64,000 nucleotides of DNA from assembly GCF_963676685.1 (NCBI RefSeq), contig NC_092349.1, forward strand, positions 80,984,604 through 81,048,603. The letters run 5' to 3'. The translations under genes were made by a program, and so were the position numbers. Below the pieces are notes generated by a model. The model was given only the letters and a program-made list of their open reading frames with translations. It searched no databases and had not been told where the DNA came from. The DNA comes from Mytilus edulis (Eukaryota > Mollusca > Bivalvia > Mytilida > Mytilidae). Of the stretch, positions 1 to 10,862 are shown piece after piece (the stretch's first letter is position 1; every line of letters starts with the position of its first letter).

Positions 1-83
1 TAATTTTGGAAAACATGATCTTAATGTCCTCGCTTCAACCCGACTGCGCATTTTTTATTAACACTATCAAGCACAAAAAAAAT

Positions 84-183
84 GACAAACATGATAGTTT
101 TTGTACGAATTAAGAAGTACTAGTAGTTGTCAAGACAAACATGATAGTTTTTGTACGAATTAAGAAGTACTAGTAGTAGTCAA
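84..183. repeat. Two-copy 50-bp tandem duplication
   Basis: A 50-bp unit beginning GACAAACATGATAG occurs at 84-133 and again at 134-183 with almost no differences. It lies upstream of the first recognisable exon of the hillarin-like gene, presumably in its intron. Nothing else is recognisable in 1-700. Confidence 0.85.
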
Positions 184-717
184 TCCAGAGTTCCCAAAAA
201 GAACACGTTATATTAATAATCAAGTTTGATTATGATGTAAAATTTTACAAGTTAACAGTAAAGAACTTTTAAAATCTATCAAATTATTGCTTGCCCTCAT
301 TGAAAAATATACTATCCAAGATATAGGACAATTTCTAACTTTTTTTTTTGTTTATTTTCAACTCCAAATTAATGTTGATACACCTCCTGATAATAAGTTC
401 CAAAAAGGAGTGCAGGTGAAACAAAATTATGGTGGTAAGAAACTGATACACATTTAAAGCAGTAATTGTTGTGTTTATTGTTTGACAATGTCATAAAAAG
501 GAGAAGTTGGATGCCGATGAATATCAAAGACTTACAAAAAAAAAAGATTAAACATAATAAAAGAATGTGTAGAACAGCATAGTCGAAATAAATCTAAAAT
601 TAGAAAAGAAAAGCTGAACGTCTGCCCTGACTGACATAATCTGATAACAAATTACATTTTCAGATGCCAGCAAGGTTATTATTTTTAAGTGGACAAAAAA
701 TATTCATTCAAGTGGTA

Positions 718-955
718 AAACTTTCCTTTGAATATTTTTTTTTATCTCTTTGTTGCTCGGTCTTTGATGCGTGTGCTGTGTAAATTCTTACGCTTGTTAT
801 TTTGTTGTATATATACACATGTTGTTTCTGTTTATATAGGATTGAATTTTCCTTTGAATGTTTTTTTTTTGTCATTTTGTTGCACGTGCTATGTGTAGAT
901 TCTTACACATGTACTGTTGTTGTATGTTCAAATGTTGTTTTATGTTTTTTAATAG
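718..955 (+). repeat. Diverged duplication of a polypyrimidine tract and splice acceptor
   Basis: Two diverged copies of roughly 120-130 bp start at about 720 and 848, each with CTTTGAAT followed by a T run. Each copy ends in a T-rich tract and a tag/GATT acceptor-like site: tatatag/GATT near 839 and aatag/GATT at 955. Only the second leads into an open coiled-coil exon. The first is a potential decoy acceptor. Confidence 0.6.
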
Positions 956-3265
956 GATTATGAAAGTACAGGGATATTCGAGGCTCAGACAGAATTAGAG
1001 TCAAAACAAAAAGCAGAAGAAGATAAGTTATATGAACAATTCTCACATGAACGTCAAACTCTCAAGAAACGCTTAGAAGAGGAGTTTCAAAAAGAACAAG
1101 AAAAATCTGCCAAAGAGCATTTATCAAGTTTGACAAAAAGTTCGCCAAGTAAGACTAAAGTTAAAAAGTTAAAAGAACCAGATAAAACGGGGGAGCAGTA
1201 TCAACAGCAGAAGGATGAACGTCTCAAAGCATCATTGGAACGTCTTACATCAGAGGAGAGGTCACGAGTAGCAAAAATGATACAGAAACATAGCGAGGAA
1301 ATGTTACTGATGATAGCTGAAAAACTGGCTGCCAACGAGGTATGTAAATATACTGTGAATTCATTTTTATTCATTGTAGTCCAATTTTTGTGGGTTTCGT
1401 GGGTACAGGTGAACCCCGAATTTAAATGTTCAACAAATTTCAAATTTTCTATGGGCTTGTATGCAGAGATTGGTAAAGCCACAGAATCAAATATCCACGA
1501 AATTGCAATTTTTCTTTAATCAACGAAAATTGATACCCACGAAAATAAAGAAATCCTCAGTAAACAAACATGTGCAGCACACTTAACATATAAATACGGA
1601 TGTTTTGATAAAAAATTTCAAACTTATTTATTCAATATTATCTGAACTTTTGATATTATTTTGATGAAAGGAAACTGGTGTAGTGGACATGTGTTACCTC
1701 GCTTAACTTAACATATAAATCAAACAATCTGTTTATGTTACTTTCTGCACGCTCGAGATCAATGAAGATTTTCAAATAAAAACATTGTATACAGACAAAA
1801 AAACGAGGCAGATTGTTTATTATGATTATTAACGATATAATCTTAAATCAGCGTTTCACATGTGTACATCAGAAGAAAAAATACGAGATGATCTCTTGAT
1901 AAGGAAGAAACATGGTACAGAGTATATCGCATACACAAAATATCAACTTATTTTTTCTTGTTTGTAATTGTTTGTAATCAATATATTTAATTGTTTTTAT
2001 AGAGTTCCCCAGAAACAGAAGAGGCAACTCCAGATACAGAGGTTCTGTCCCGACCCCCACCTGTAGCACCGCCTGAGTTCAGACGATCAGGACTTTTCAA
2101 AACCCCGGAGGAATTCAGTTGTATAGATGACCAAGTTATTGAAGTGAGTAGAAAAGTCTTCAATAAGGTAGACATATTTCTTGTATAAAGGTTGAGTTGT
2201 TGAGAGGGGTTAAAAAGTGAATAGATCGGGCTTCAGTTTGTTTTTACATTCTCGAATATATTGATTGGAGCGAAACCTTTTTACTGTTATTTTTGAATTT
2301 TAGAAATACTACAATCTTCCGAAAATCTATATTTGCACGAACAAATAATAAGAATACTGGATATTGAAAATTATTGTTTCTAAATTTCTTAATTAAAAAA
2401 AAAAGGAAACACAAATAAAATTTATAATGATAATAATAATGAAAATACTGATGACAAATGAAATAAAACGATAAACTTAAAATAGAAGCTATCTCAAAAT
2501 AGTGATTTTTTGTAATTGTTCAATTGTCTTGCATAGGTCGTAGTGGCAAACATTGGAGTACTTTTTAAGTTAGCTCGGTTATACAGTTTTGTGTTTTTAC
2601 ACCAGATGTAAAGCAGCAATGCAATGATTGAGACAAATAACGAATGTCTTTTAATATCTAACATCAAGTACATCTTGAAAATTATCCAAACCTTTACAGT
2701 AAAAAAAGAAAGATCTAAGATGCACTTTTTGCACCATTTTCACCAGTTCCTTTGTGATCTTATCATCAGTTCTCTTCAAAAGTAATATATTATATCTGAT
2801 GACTTTTTCACTTTTATCTAATGAAATTACGACAATGCGTATTTACTGTTTTTGCCTTATTATATCATTATTGCATAATTTTTCAATTTGTTTCTGATAT
2901 TTCTGATGTTTATGATCGATAGTTATGTGGATATTTAACAGGTTGCGAAGCAAGAGTATTGTTCCTTCACAGACTTGGTTAAAGATTTGATTACAAGTTG
3001 TCAGACTGATCTGGAAAAAGTCAGGTAAGTTAAGATTTATCTGTCGGTAATTCGGTAAGGCAAGGTAAACGAGGCTGTTAGAAAATACAAAAAGGTATTG
3101 CAGAATATAAAACATCATATCATCTTTGCTGCTTTTTGAACAGAATGGTATAAAACCAATTTATTTCAATGTACATGCATACATAATATAAACATCATTA
3201 TTATTTTGTCCATTCAAGTTTAAGATTAAAATTTTAAAGCTCTGCCGGCATAGTCACGAGGTTAA

Positions 3266-3298
<33 letters not shown>

Positions 3299-6200
3299 TA
3301 CATACTTTATTGAAAACTTTCACATTTGTTAGTTTGATACAGAAAGTACCGGTACCTTATCCCGGCCTCGTTAAACATTAGATTGTATATTTAGAAAAAT
3401 TGTTAGTAATTGTTAGTACTCAAAATTACAAAATATATATACAGTATATTATTGTGTATCAATTATTTCAATATTGATCAATAAAGTGAGAATTTTATTT
3501 AAGAGAGAATGTGAGAAGAGAAGAGAAAATAATAAATAAAAAAAACACAAATACAAAACAAAAAAAACAAAAAATAAAAACTAGAGAAAAAAAAATAAAA
3601 ATAAAAAATAGAAAGTCCTTGAAATTTGGAATTTGGCAGCAGTATTTTTTTTGGCAACAATTAAATAGATTTGGCAAAGTTGGTTTTCCATTGTAAATAA
3701 TTCATACAAACACAAAATAGATATTAGAGAATGTATATGCATTTTAGGCACAAAACAAGAACAAAAGACAATAAACAATAAACAACATATAACAGTATAT
3801 TAAATAAAAACATATATGATGGTGTGAAAAGGCTAAAATAAAATGCACAATAACATTACATAGGGTAATGCTAATTAAGTTGCTTAAGTGTAAATTATTC
3901 TAATAATGGAAGCCAGGGGTCCCAGTAGAGGTTGGCAATGTGAAGAGGCTTTGTTTTAAAAAATATATTCTTTTCTAGTATTAGATTTTCTTTTAGATAG
4001 TTTTTTAGCCCTGCAAAATTTACTTGATTTTCACACAGTTTTGTTCTATAGATAAAGAATTTTGATAAAAGTATTATTAAGTTTTTTATTTTATTATTTT
4101 CTGTTTTTCCTAAATTTCCAAATAAAATTATATCCATGTTAAATGGAATAATTATTTGTGTTTGGTTATAAATCCAGTCCATGAGTCTTATCCACAGATC
4201 TGCTATTTTATGGCATGTCCAAAATATGTGTTCAATATCTTCAGTAACTTCACTGCAGAAAGTACATTTATCGCTTTGTTTTATTTTTATCTTAAATAAA
4301 AATTTATTTGTGCCCAATATTCTGTGTATTATTCTATATTGGAACCAGTGGAGTTTTGAGCTTTTTGTGGAGTAAAAAGACATATTATGCACAGTTTTCC
4401 AATCAAAATTTTTGTTGAGTGTTAAGGACCATTTTTCTTCACATCTAAGTTTAGTACTGCTTTTTTCAAATAAAACATTATACATATCTTTCGAGCCTTT
4501 TCTTGATAAAAAAAATATTCTTATATTATTTGGCATAATTGGTCCTAGTGTTTTATAACAATTGTTTATAGATATATAGTTTTTTAAAGCCTTTTTATAT
4601 GATTTTATTGATGAAATGACCCCATTATAAGTAAGAAAGTTTGACTTAATTTTATAAATGTTTTGGAATTGTTGAAAAGTCATTAGTTTTCCCTCATCGT
4701 TTAATAAATCATTTATCAAAAAGATCCCTTTATCTATCCAGTCTTTATAGAAAATGGATGTTGTTCCTATTTTTATGTTTACATTATTCCAGAGCGAATC
4801 TGATAAAAACTCCTCTTCATTTTTTGGTATGAATTTATTTTGTAAATCTGTCCAAGCTTTAAAAACTTCTTCCCAAAAAGGGTTTTTACATCTTTTTGTT
4901 GGGCCTAAATAAACAAGGTTTTCAATACTAATTTTTTCAGTACTTTCTAATAGCTTATTTAGTTTTGGGTTGTTTTTCAACAACCGTCTTATCCAAGTTA
5001 GTTTCAATCCTTTTATATATTTGTCAATATCTATCATTTTCAGCCCTCCTAATTTGTGTTCAGAACATAATATTTCTCTTTTTATCTTGTCAGGTTTGTT
5101 TTCCCAAATAAATGAATAAATTTTGTCAGTTAGTTGTTTTAAAGTATTTTTGCATGGTGCTTGTAATGTTAAAAACAGATGGTTCAATTTTGAAATAATT
5201 AGTGTCTTAATGATAGTTATTTTTCCAACTGGTGTTAATGTTTGTTTAGACCAAATTTTTATATTTTCAATTTCTTTAATTCTTGGACCATAATTCAACA
5301 GTTCCATTTCATGCAAATTGACAGAAAAGTTTATTCCTAGTAATGTAAACCTACTGGAACCCCATTCCAATCCCCATTTTACACACATTGTGTCTTGACT
5401 ATATTTTTTTTTGCCTATCCACACCACCTTTGTTTTGTCCAAGTTCATATGGAGACCAGACATTTCAGCATATTTTTGGAGTAAGCGAAGAGATGCATCT
5501 AGAGATTCAGGTGTACCGTCAAGTATTATTGATGTGTCATCTGCGTATTGGGAGATAAGATATTCTGTGTCATCAATTTTAATTCCTTTAATTTCTTTGT
5601 TTTTTCTGATTAAAATTCCTAGAATTTCAGCACATAAAAGAAAAATATAAGGTGATAAAGGATCCCCTTGTCTACAGCCTCTTTGAATCTGAAAGAAATC
5701 TGATAAAAAACAGTTTTGGGATACTGATGATCTTATATTTGTGTAAAAAGTCTTTATCCACAGTTTTATAGAGGGTCCAAAATTGAAAAAGTCTAATACT
5801 TCATTTATGAATTTCCATGATACCGAATCAAAAGCTTTTTCAAAATCTATGAGAAGGAGAAGACCTGGCAAATCATTTACCTCTGTATAGAATAAAATAT
5901 CATATATGAGACGAGTGTTTTCTCCAATATATCTTCCAGGAATAAAACCTGTCTGATCATTGCTAATAATAATGGGTAGAACAGATTTCATACGCTCTGC
6001 TATACAACTTGATGCTAGTTTATATGTTGTATTCAAAAGACTTATTGGTCGCCAATTTTTCATAAACTGTCTAGGTTTATCACCTTTTGGTAAACAAGTA
6101 ATAATACCCTGTTTTTGAGTTATTGATAATACCCCCCTTTTGTAACCATAAATTATAGATCTGAAAACAAATTTTCCTACATTTATCCAAAAGAATTTAA

Positions 6201-8822
6201 AGAACTCATTTGTAAAGCCATCTGACCCTGGACTTTTCTCATTTTTCATTCTACGCATAGCTGTTGTCAATTCATTATAAGTTATCTCCCCCTCTAAAGA
6301 TTCTTTTAAACTATCATTTAATTTTTTAATATCAGAATCAGGTATTTCACTATTAAGATTTACTTCACTCAAGCTTTCTGTTTTAGTATACAGTTTTTTA
6401 TAGTAATTTTTGGTCTCTTCTAATATTTTATCTTGTTTACAAATTGTCTCCCCTTTTTCATTTACTAGTTTGGGGATGGTTTTATTTATAAAATGTTTAA
6501 TTTAAGGTTAATTTAGCAAAAATTACATAAAAAGGTCATTCCAAAGAACATAATATTGTATATACATATCAATACTTGGCACCTTTTATTACTAATTGCA
6601 TAATATAGAGCGAATGGAATAACATTGGTAGCATGAACAATATAAACGAAATTTTGTTCAAAGTAAATTATGATACCAAAGAATTCTATTCAGCATGTTG
6701 TTTTTACAAATAGGTCTATATTTCGATGGGTTACTGTCAAAGACTTGAATAAAATGGAATTTGAAGATAGCATTCACCCAGAATCTCCTCTTGGACTTCT
6801 ACGTGGTATAAAGGTTGGCACTGAAAGCTATCATGATCTTTTCAAACGACTGTGCAGGTAAGATGCTGATTTTTCTGTCTTTTTATATATTGTTTTATCA
6901 TTAGAGCCAAATAATCCCCGGCGAATAATCTAAATTCTTCAATAATTGAAGGATCGCTAGAAACTTAAATAAGAACAAAGGTGACCTATAGTTGTTAATG
7001 TCTGTGTCATACCACATCTTCTTTTTTTAAATATTAGCGGTCTTCATTTGTACCTTTCAGAACGCGAAATGAAGTTAAAGAAAAGAACCCTTTTCATTCA
7101 TTTTCAATACCGTTTTATCTACATCGACAGAAATTAACTTTGATCATGAACGTTTTGGAAAAAACAATATCAAAGTAATGAAAGAGGGATAATAACATTT
7201 AGAACTGAATAATATAAAATAGACATAAAAGAATAATGTTGACAAATCTGTATTTCTTCATTTTGTAAGCAGGCACGTAAGATTTGTCTGAACTAGCGAT
7301 AATAAAAAAAAATACACATAAAGAAAGATTTTTATCTTGTGTATATTGATTTTATATTTGCGGAAAACTTTAAACATTAATTGATTATATAAAATTATCA
7401 ACTGATACACTAGTAAGAACTGTTGCAGCAGACCTGTAACATGCATCATGCTAAAACAAAAAGTTGTTTTTCAGTTACGCTGGAATTCACTGTGAAGTGA
7501 TTCAAGGTTACTCCAAAGGTGCAGGATACAAGCCAGGGATGAGAATAGATAATCCAAAATTTAAGAACTCATGGACTGCAGTGTCAATTGAAGGATCATG
7601 GTGTTTTGTAAACTGTAACTGGGGTGCCCGCCATGTTAAATGTCCTAACTCATCAAATGACGATGATATGGAAGGTGGTTTGTTCTATCAGTGTGACGAG
7701 TTCTACTTCATTACTGATCCAGAGGATCATATTTATCAGCATTTCCCCAACGATCCAAAATGGCAGCTACTTGAATGTCCAATCACGATGACAGAATTCA
7801 TTAATCTCCCAATTGTAAAGTCACCATTTTTTAATTACGGTTTGAAGTTTGTCAATCATTACGATTGCACCCAGTATACAAGTAACGGTATAGTTATAAT
7901 GCAAATCAAAATGCCAAGTCTACTTGGATTCGGGTATACACTCGAGGCTAAAGACACTAATGTAGATCAAAGTAAATTAGAAGGAAGAGTGTTGCTAAGA
8001 ATTGTGGGCCATAAAGCTATTTTTACAATTGCACCTCCTAAAGCTGGACGTTTTTACTTTATGATTTACGCAAAAGATAATTGGAACTCTGAATCCTTAC
8101 AAAGTGTGTGTGGTTTTCGTATAAAATGTAGAGAGAAACGAGATCAAATCAAAAGTCCATTTCCTAAAGTGCCATTTTTTGGTCCGACTCCTGTTATGAG
8201 CCAATATGGAGTCTTTCCACAAACACATATCGACCCGTTAGTTGTTTATAGTTATGATGACGTTATTTTTCAGTTCCAGTTACAAAGTGACGTCAAACTG
8301 TCACATACATATCAATATCATGGACCATTTCAAAGTGATATCACAGACTATCAGAGATATATTTTTATCAAATATCGAGATGACAAATCAGTAACATATC
8401 AAGTTAGATGTCCGCAGATGGGCAAATATGTTTTCTTTATTTTCGGTTCCAAATCAACGTCTAATGATGACAATGCGCAACTCGATTGTTTGTTCAGATA
8501 TATGATTGACTGTAAACATCCGGCTAAAGACAAGAGACCATTACCACGTGCTTGTCACAGATGGTATAACAGTACTCTTCTTGAACCTACAATTGGGGAT
8601 CTAGAAACGGAAAAGAAAGTGACTTTCCGTGTTCGAAATCCGGTTGCTATTGATGTCGCTATGCTTGTGGGTGACGCTTGGTATCATTTCAAAGAAGTTG
8701 GAGACAATATGTGGGAAGGTGCAATATACACCGGTAAACAGCATTGTAAGGCAAAGTTATACGCCAAACTGACAAAAGAGTTGACAAGATTTTCACCATT
8801 GGCTGAGTTCTGCATCAAATGA
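956..8822 (+). CDS. Hillarin/KY-type transglutaminase-like protein, 3' five exons (5' end outside window)
   Basis: Proposed exons are 956-1339, 2003-2143, 2942-3024, 6714-6857 and 7475-8822 (2100 nt, 699 residues plus TGA); all junctions are GT/AG and phases match. Residues 1-105 are a charged coiled coil, followed by a proline-rich linker around 145-155. The transglutaminase-like core starts near residue 160 and includes EKVRSIFRWVT, LCSYAGIHCEVIQGY and the WGARH region near 300-303. The last about 350 residues look like three beta-rich repeats, as in KY/hillarin proteins. Relatives act at muscle Z-discs or cytoskeletal sites; that role is inferred here. At the alignment positions of the Cys-His-Asp triad I read Thr239, Ser283 and Asn297, so it is probably a pseudoenzyme. 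An alternative donor at 2167 (aag/gtagac) would add eight codons in frame; the gtgagt donor at 2144 is stronger. The intron 3025-6713 hosts an antisense LINE. Upstream exons and the start codon are not visible. Confidence 0.85.
3265..6504 (-). mobile_element. 5'-truncated L1-like LINE
   Basis: A non-LTR retrotransposon lies antisense in the hillarin-like gene's fourth visible intron. On the minus strand it ends in an AATAAA signal (3306-3311) and a poly(A) tail seen as the T run 3266-3292. A 10-bp repeat, AGGTTAATTT, flanks it at 3259-3268 and 6505-6514 and is a convincing target-site duplication. The 5' end falls just inside the region preceding the reverse transcriptase, so the endonuclease domain is missing, as expected from incomplete target-primed reverse transcription. 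The short tail, intact frame and recognisable duplication suggest a fairly young insertion. Confidence 0.9.
3895..6501 (-). CDS. LINE ORF2 fragment: reverse transcriptase (open, endonuclease-less)
   Basis: The frame is open from the 5' truncation point to a TAA at 3895, 868 codons with no internal stop. No natural start codon is evident; the region from 6372 encodes 825 residues. It contains the RT core in order: SPGSDG, RPISLLNTTYK, the metal-binding IDFEKAFD, GCRQGDPLSPY and the catalytic YADDTS box, then the thumb region (WENKP and GGLKMID). Near the C-terminus is a zinc-knuckle-like CTFC-x9-H-x4-C cluster (zf-RVT). It would make cDNA from its own RNA, but without the N-terminal endonuclease it cannot nick DNA itself. 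It is L1/Tx1-like by overall layout; clade assignment is from memory of the motifs. Confidence 0.88.
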   Translation of the reverse strand: MKHFINKTIPKLVNEKGETICKQDKILEETKNYYKKLYTKTESLSEVNLNSEIPDSDIKKLNDSLKESLEGEITYNELTTAMRRMKNEKSPGSDGFTNEFFKFFWINVGKFVFRSIIYGYKRGVLSITQKQGIITCLPKGDKPRQFMKNWRPISLLNTTYKLASSCIAERMKSVLPIIISNDQTGFIPGRYIGENTRLIYDILFYTEVNDLPGLLLLIDFEKAFDSVSWKFINEVLDFFNFGPSIKLWIKTFYTNIRSSVSQNCFLSDFFQIQRGCRQGDPLSPYIFLLCAEILGILIRKNKEIKGIKIDDTEYLISQYADDTSIILDGTPESLDASLRLLQKYAEMSGLHMNLDKTKVVWIGKKKYSQDTMCVKWGLEWGSSRFTLLGINFSVNLHEMELLNYGPRIKEIENIKIWSKQTLTPVGKITIIKTLIISKLNHLFLTLQAPCKNTLKQLTDKIYSFIWENKPDKIKREILCSEHKLGGLKMIDIDKYIKGLKLTWIRRLLKNNPKLNKLLESTEKISIENLVYLGPTKRCKNPFWEEVFKAWTDLQNKFIPKNEEEFLSDSLWNNVNIKIGTTSIFYKDWIDKGIFLINDLLNDEGKLMTFQQFQNIYKIKSNFLTYNGVISSIKSYKKALKNYISINNCYKTLGPIMPNNIRIFFLSRKGSKDMYNVLFEKSSTKLRCEEKWSLTLNKNFDWKTVHNMSFYSTKSSKLHWFQYRIIHRILGTNKFLFKIKIKQSDKCTFCSEVTEDIEHIFWTCHKIADLWIRLMDWIYNQTQIIIPFNMDIILFGNLGKTENNKIKNLIILLSKFFIYRTKLCENQVNFAGLKNYLKENLILEKNIFFKTKPLHIANLYWDPWLPLLE
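6965..7030 (+). repeat. Internally deleted fragment of dispersed mussel repeat A
   Basis: GGTGACCTATAGTTGTTAAT followed directly by CATACCACATCTTC matches the two ends of the fuller copies (for example 40888-41086), with the middle removed. It sits in the intron before the last hillarin-like exon. Confidence 0.7.
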
Positions 8823-9215
8823 ATTTTGTTTATGGACAAAATGAAATGCTTTATATCAAGGTGAAAAGTTAAAATCATAAGAAGATATCTAAATTTTCAA
8901 TTAAGTCCATTTTTGACAAACATGAAGATGCCTGAATCACAGTATTTATATTTCCTTTTTGTTTTTATATTTTTATTACTTAACCCTATTTCATCATATC
9001 AATTTTGCAACTACTTAACATTCTAGATTTGATTGTATAGATATATGATACGCTTTTAGGCGGCAAACCTTTTGTCTGTGCTGATGAGCGCATTTAGTTT
9101 TTATTTATTGCTTTTGAAAACGAGACCAAATTTAACGAATGCATATAGTTCTATTTTGTATTAAAGTTTGTATTTCTCGTTGAAATAAAACAAAGGCAGC
9201 TTGTTGAACCTTGTA
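8823..9215 (+). other. Probable 3' UTR of the hillarin-like gene
   Basis: This is AT-rich sequence after the TGA at 8820-8822. An AATAAA at 9184-9189 is followed within 30 bp by a GT-rich stretch (TTGTACAACATTGTTTATGG), a plausible polyadenylation site. Confidence 0.55.
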
Positions 9216-9404
9216 CAACATTGTTTATGGTTATTTTTTGGAAAATGCTTATATATTTAATAAGGCTAATAAATCGGGTTAAATACCCGGTAGTTGAGAA
9301 TCAACTTATAAAGCTACCAAAAGAAGGCTTTAAACACATCCTATACAGACTTGGTAAGTTTAAATCTAAACGGAAGTAAGGAACAACTTAATAATGAAAC
9401 TATG

Positions 9405-9750
9405 CATATAAAAGAGGGACAAAAGATACCAGAGGGACAGTCAGACTCATAGATTCAAATAAACTGACAACGCCATTGCTGTAAATAAAAAGACAAACAG
9501 ACATATAATAGTACAGAAGACAAAACATAGAAAACTAAAGACTAAGCAGCACGAACCCCACCAAAAACTGGGAATGATCTTACGTGCTCCGGAAGGGTAA
9601 GCAGATTCTGCTACACATGTGGCACCCATCGTGTTGCTTATTTTATTATAAATCCTGCAAAAAGTCTAATTCGGTAGGTCACAATCGTGAAAAGGGACGG
9701 GTATTGTAGTTATGACATAAGGAACATATCCTATCATGTAATAATGATTC
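9405..9750. repeat. Dispersed bivalve repeat (AGAGGGACAGTCA family)
   Basis: The block includes ACCAGAGGGACAGTCAGACT, CTCCGGAAGGGTAAGCAGAT and ATGTGGCACCCATCGTGTTG. I recognise it as a common dispersed element of mussel and other bivalve genomes. A shorter relative lies at 22318-22450. It has no coding capacity. The surrounding 9216-9404 and 9751-9950 show nothing recognisable. Confidence 0.6.
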
Positions 9751-9955
9751 ACTAAAAGCGAGTTATTCGTTATATTCATAACAATGACAAAAAGGGACCA
9801 AATGATATCAATGTCAATGTATTGTCTTTAACTATAAACATGATCAACATGTTTCTATACACAGCAGAAAACAAGTACAAAAGAAGGCATTATTATGTTT
9901 GTCTGTTTCCATTTCAGTAGTGTGGCAAACACAATACTAAAGTGTAAACAGACTA

Positions 9956-10195
9956 CACAGGTAAAATAGCTACGGACGTTTCACGGCCGTGGTAATAAAC
10001 GTCCGTAAAACATCCGTAATACGGATGTATTACGGATGAAACGGTTACGTCCGTAAAACGTCTGTAAAAATACATCCGTAAAACGTACGTGTAAAAACTG
10101 ACATAAAACGGATTGTCCGTTTCACGGACGTATCGTAAACATACGTATTACGGACGTTTCTACAACATCCGTATTACGGCTGTATCATATTCAAA
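9956..10195 (+). repeat. Left inverted block of ACGTCCGTA/TACGGACGT motifs
   Basis: The block starts TA/CACAGGTAAAATAGCTACGG and then carries more than ten copies of CGTCCGTAA, ATCCGTAAT or their complements. The outermost 25 bp are the reverse complement of the end of the block at 21850-22083. It looks like a transposon terminus with dense subterminal repeats. Confidence 0.75.
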
Positions 10196-10732
10196 GATGT
10201 AAAAGTACCATGCATGATATACGCACGACTGCTTATACATGTATAAAGTAAAATTCTTAACTTGCTTTCAACATTCTGCATGCCAGACATACATATGTAT
10301 AGTGAATCTCTGCTTCAAGGCTATAACTTTAAATATTTGCATAATATGAGTACATACATGACATACATGTACTAATATAATTTTTTATTATTAAAATAAT
10401 TAACTTTTGTTCATTATGAAGATCCATTCGCAACTACCCTATATTTTAAGCCTAGAAATAGGGTACCGATTATCAATAAGCACTGTTAATGTCAGAATTT
10501 CTCTCCCATCAGCCCAAAGAGTCAATGAAAAATATGTAAAATGTAAAATAAAAAAAATCCCTACCTATCCTATTTTTTCAAAGGTGTTATAGCTGAATAG
10601 CATGAACACAGATATTATTTTATTTGACCTAATTGAAAAAGAAAAAAAAATTGAAAAAAATCTTTCTATATTTTTTTCTAAAGGTTGTAATTACAATTAA
10701 GTTGAATTATAAATACAAAGAGTGCTTGGCAG

Positions 10733-10862
10733 TGGCAGATCCAGGGGGTCCGGGGGTTGGAACCCCCCCTTTTTTTTTTGGCCGATCAATGCATTTGAAT
10801 TGGGACATATAGTTGGACCCCACCCCCTCTTTTTAAAATGGCTGGATCTGCCCCTGCTGGGT
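10733..10862. repeat. Dispersed repeat with CAGATCCAGGGGG and GGATCTG ends
   Basis: Short inverted ends (GGCAGATCCAGGGGG and GGCTGGATCTGCCCC) flank a C-rich middle containing GATCAATGCATTTG. A reverse-oriented relative is at 13120-13252 and a partial one at 55378-55535, so this is a dispersed non-autonomous element. Confidence 0.6.

Noticed and set aside
3495-3778. Open frames on both strands rich in Lys/Phe
   Set aside because: They translate the A-rich 3' UTR of the LINE at 3265-6504.
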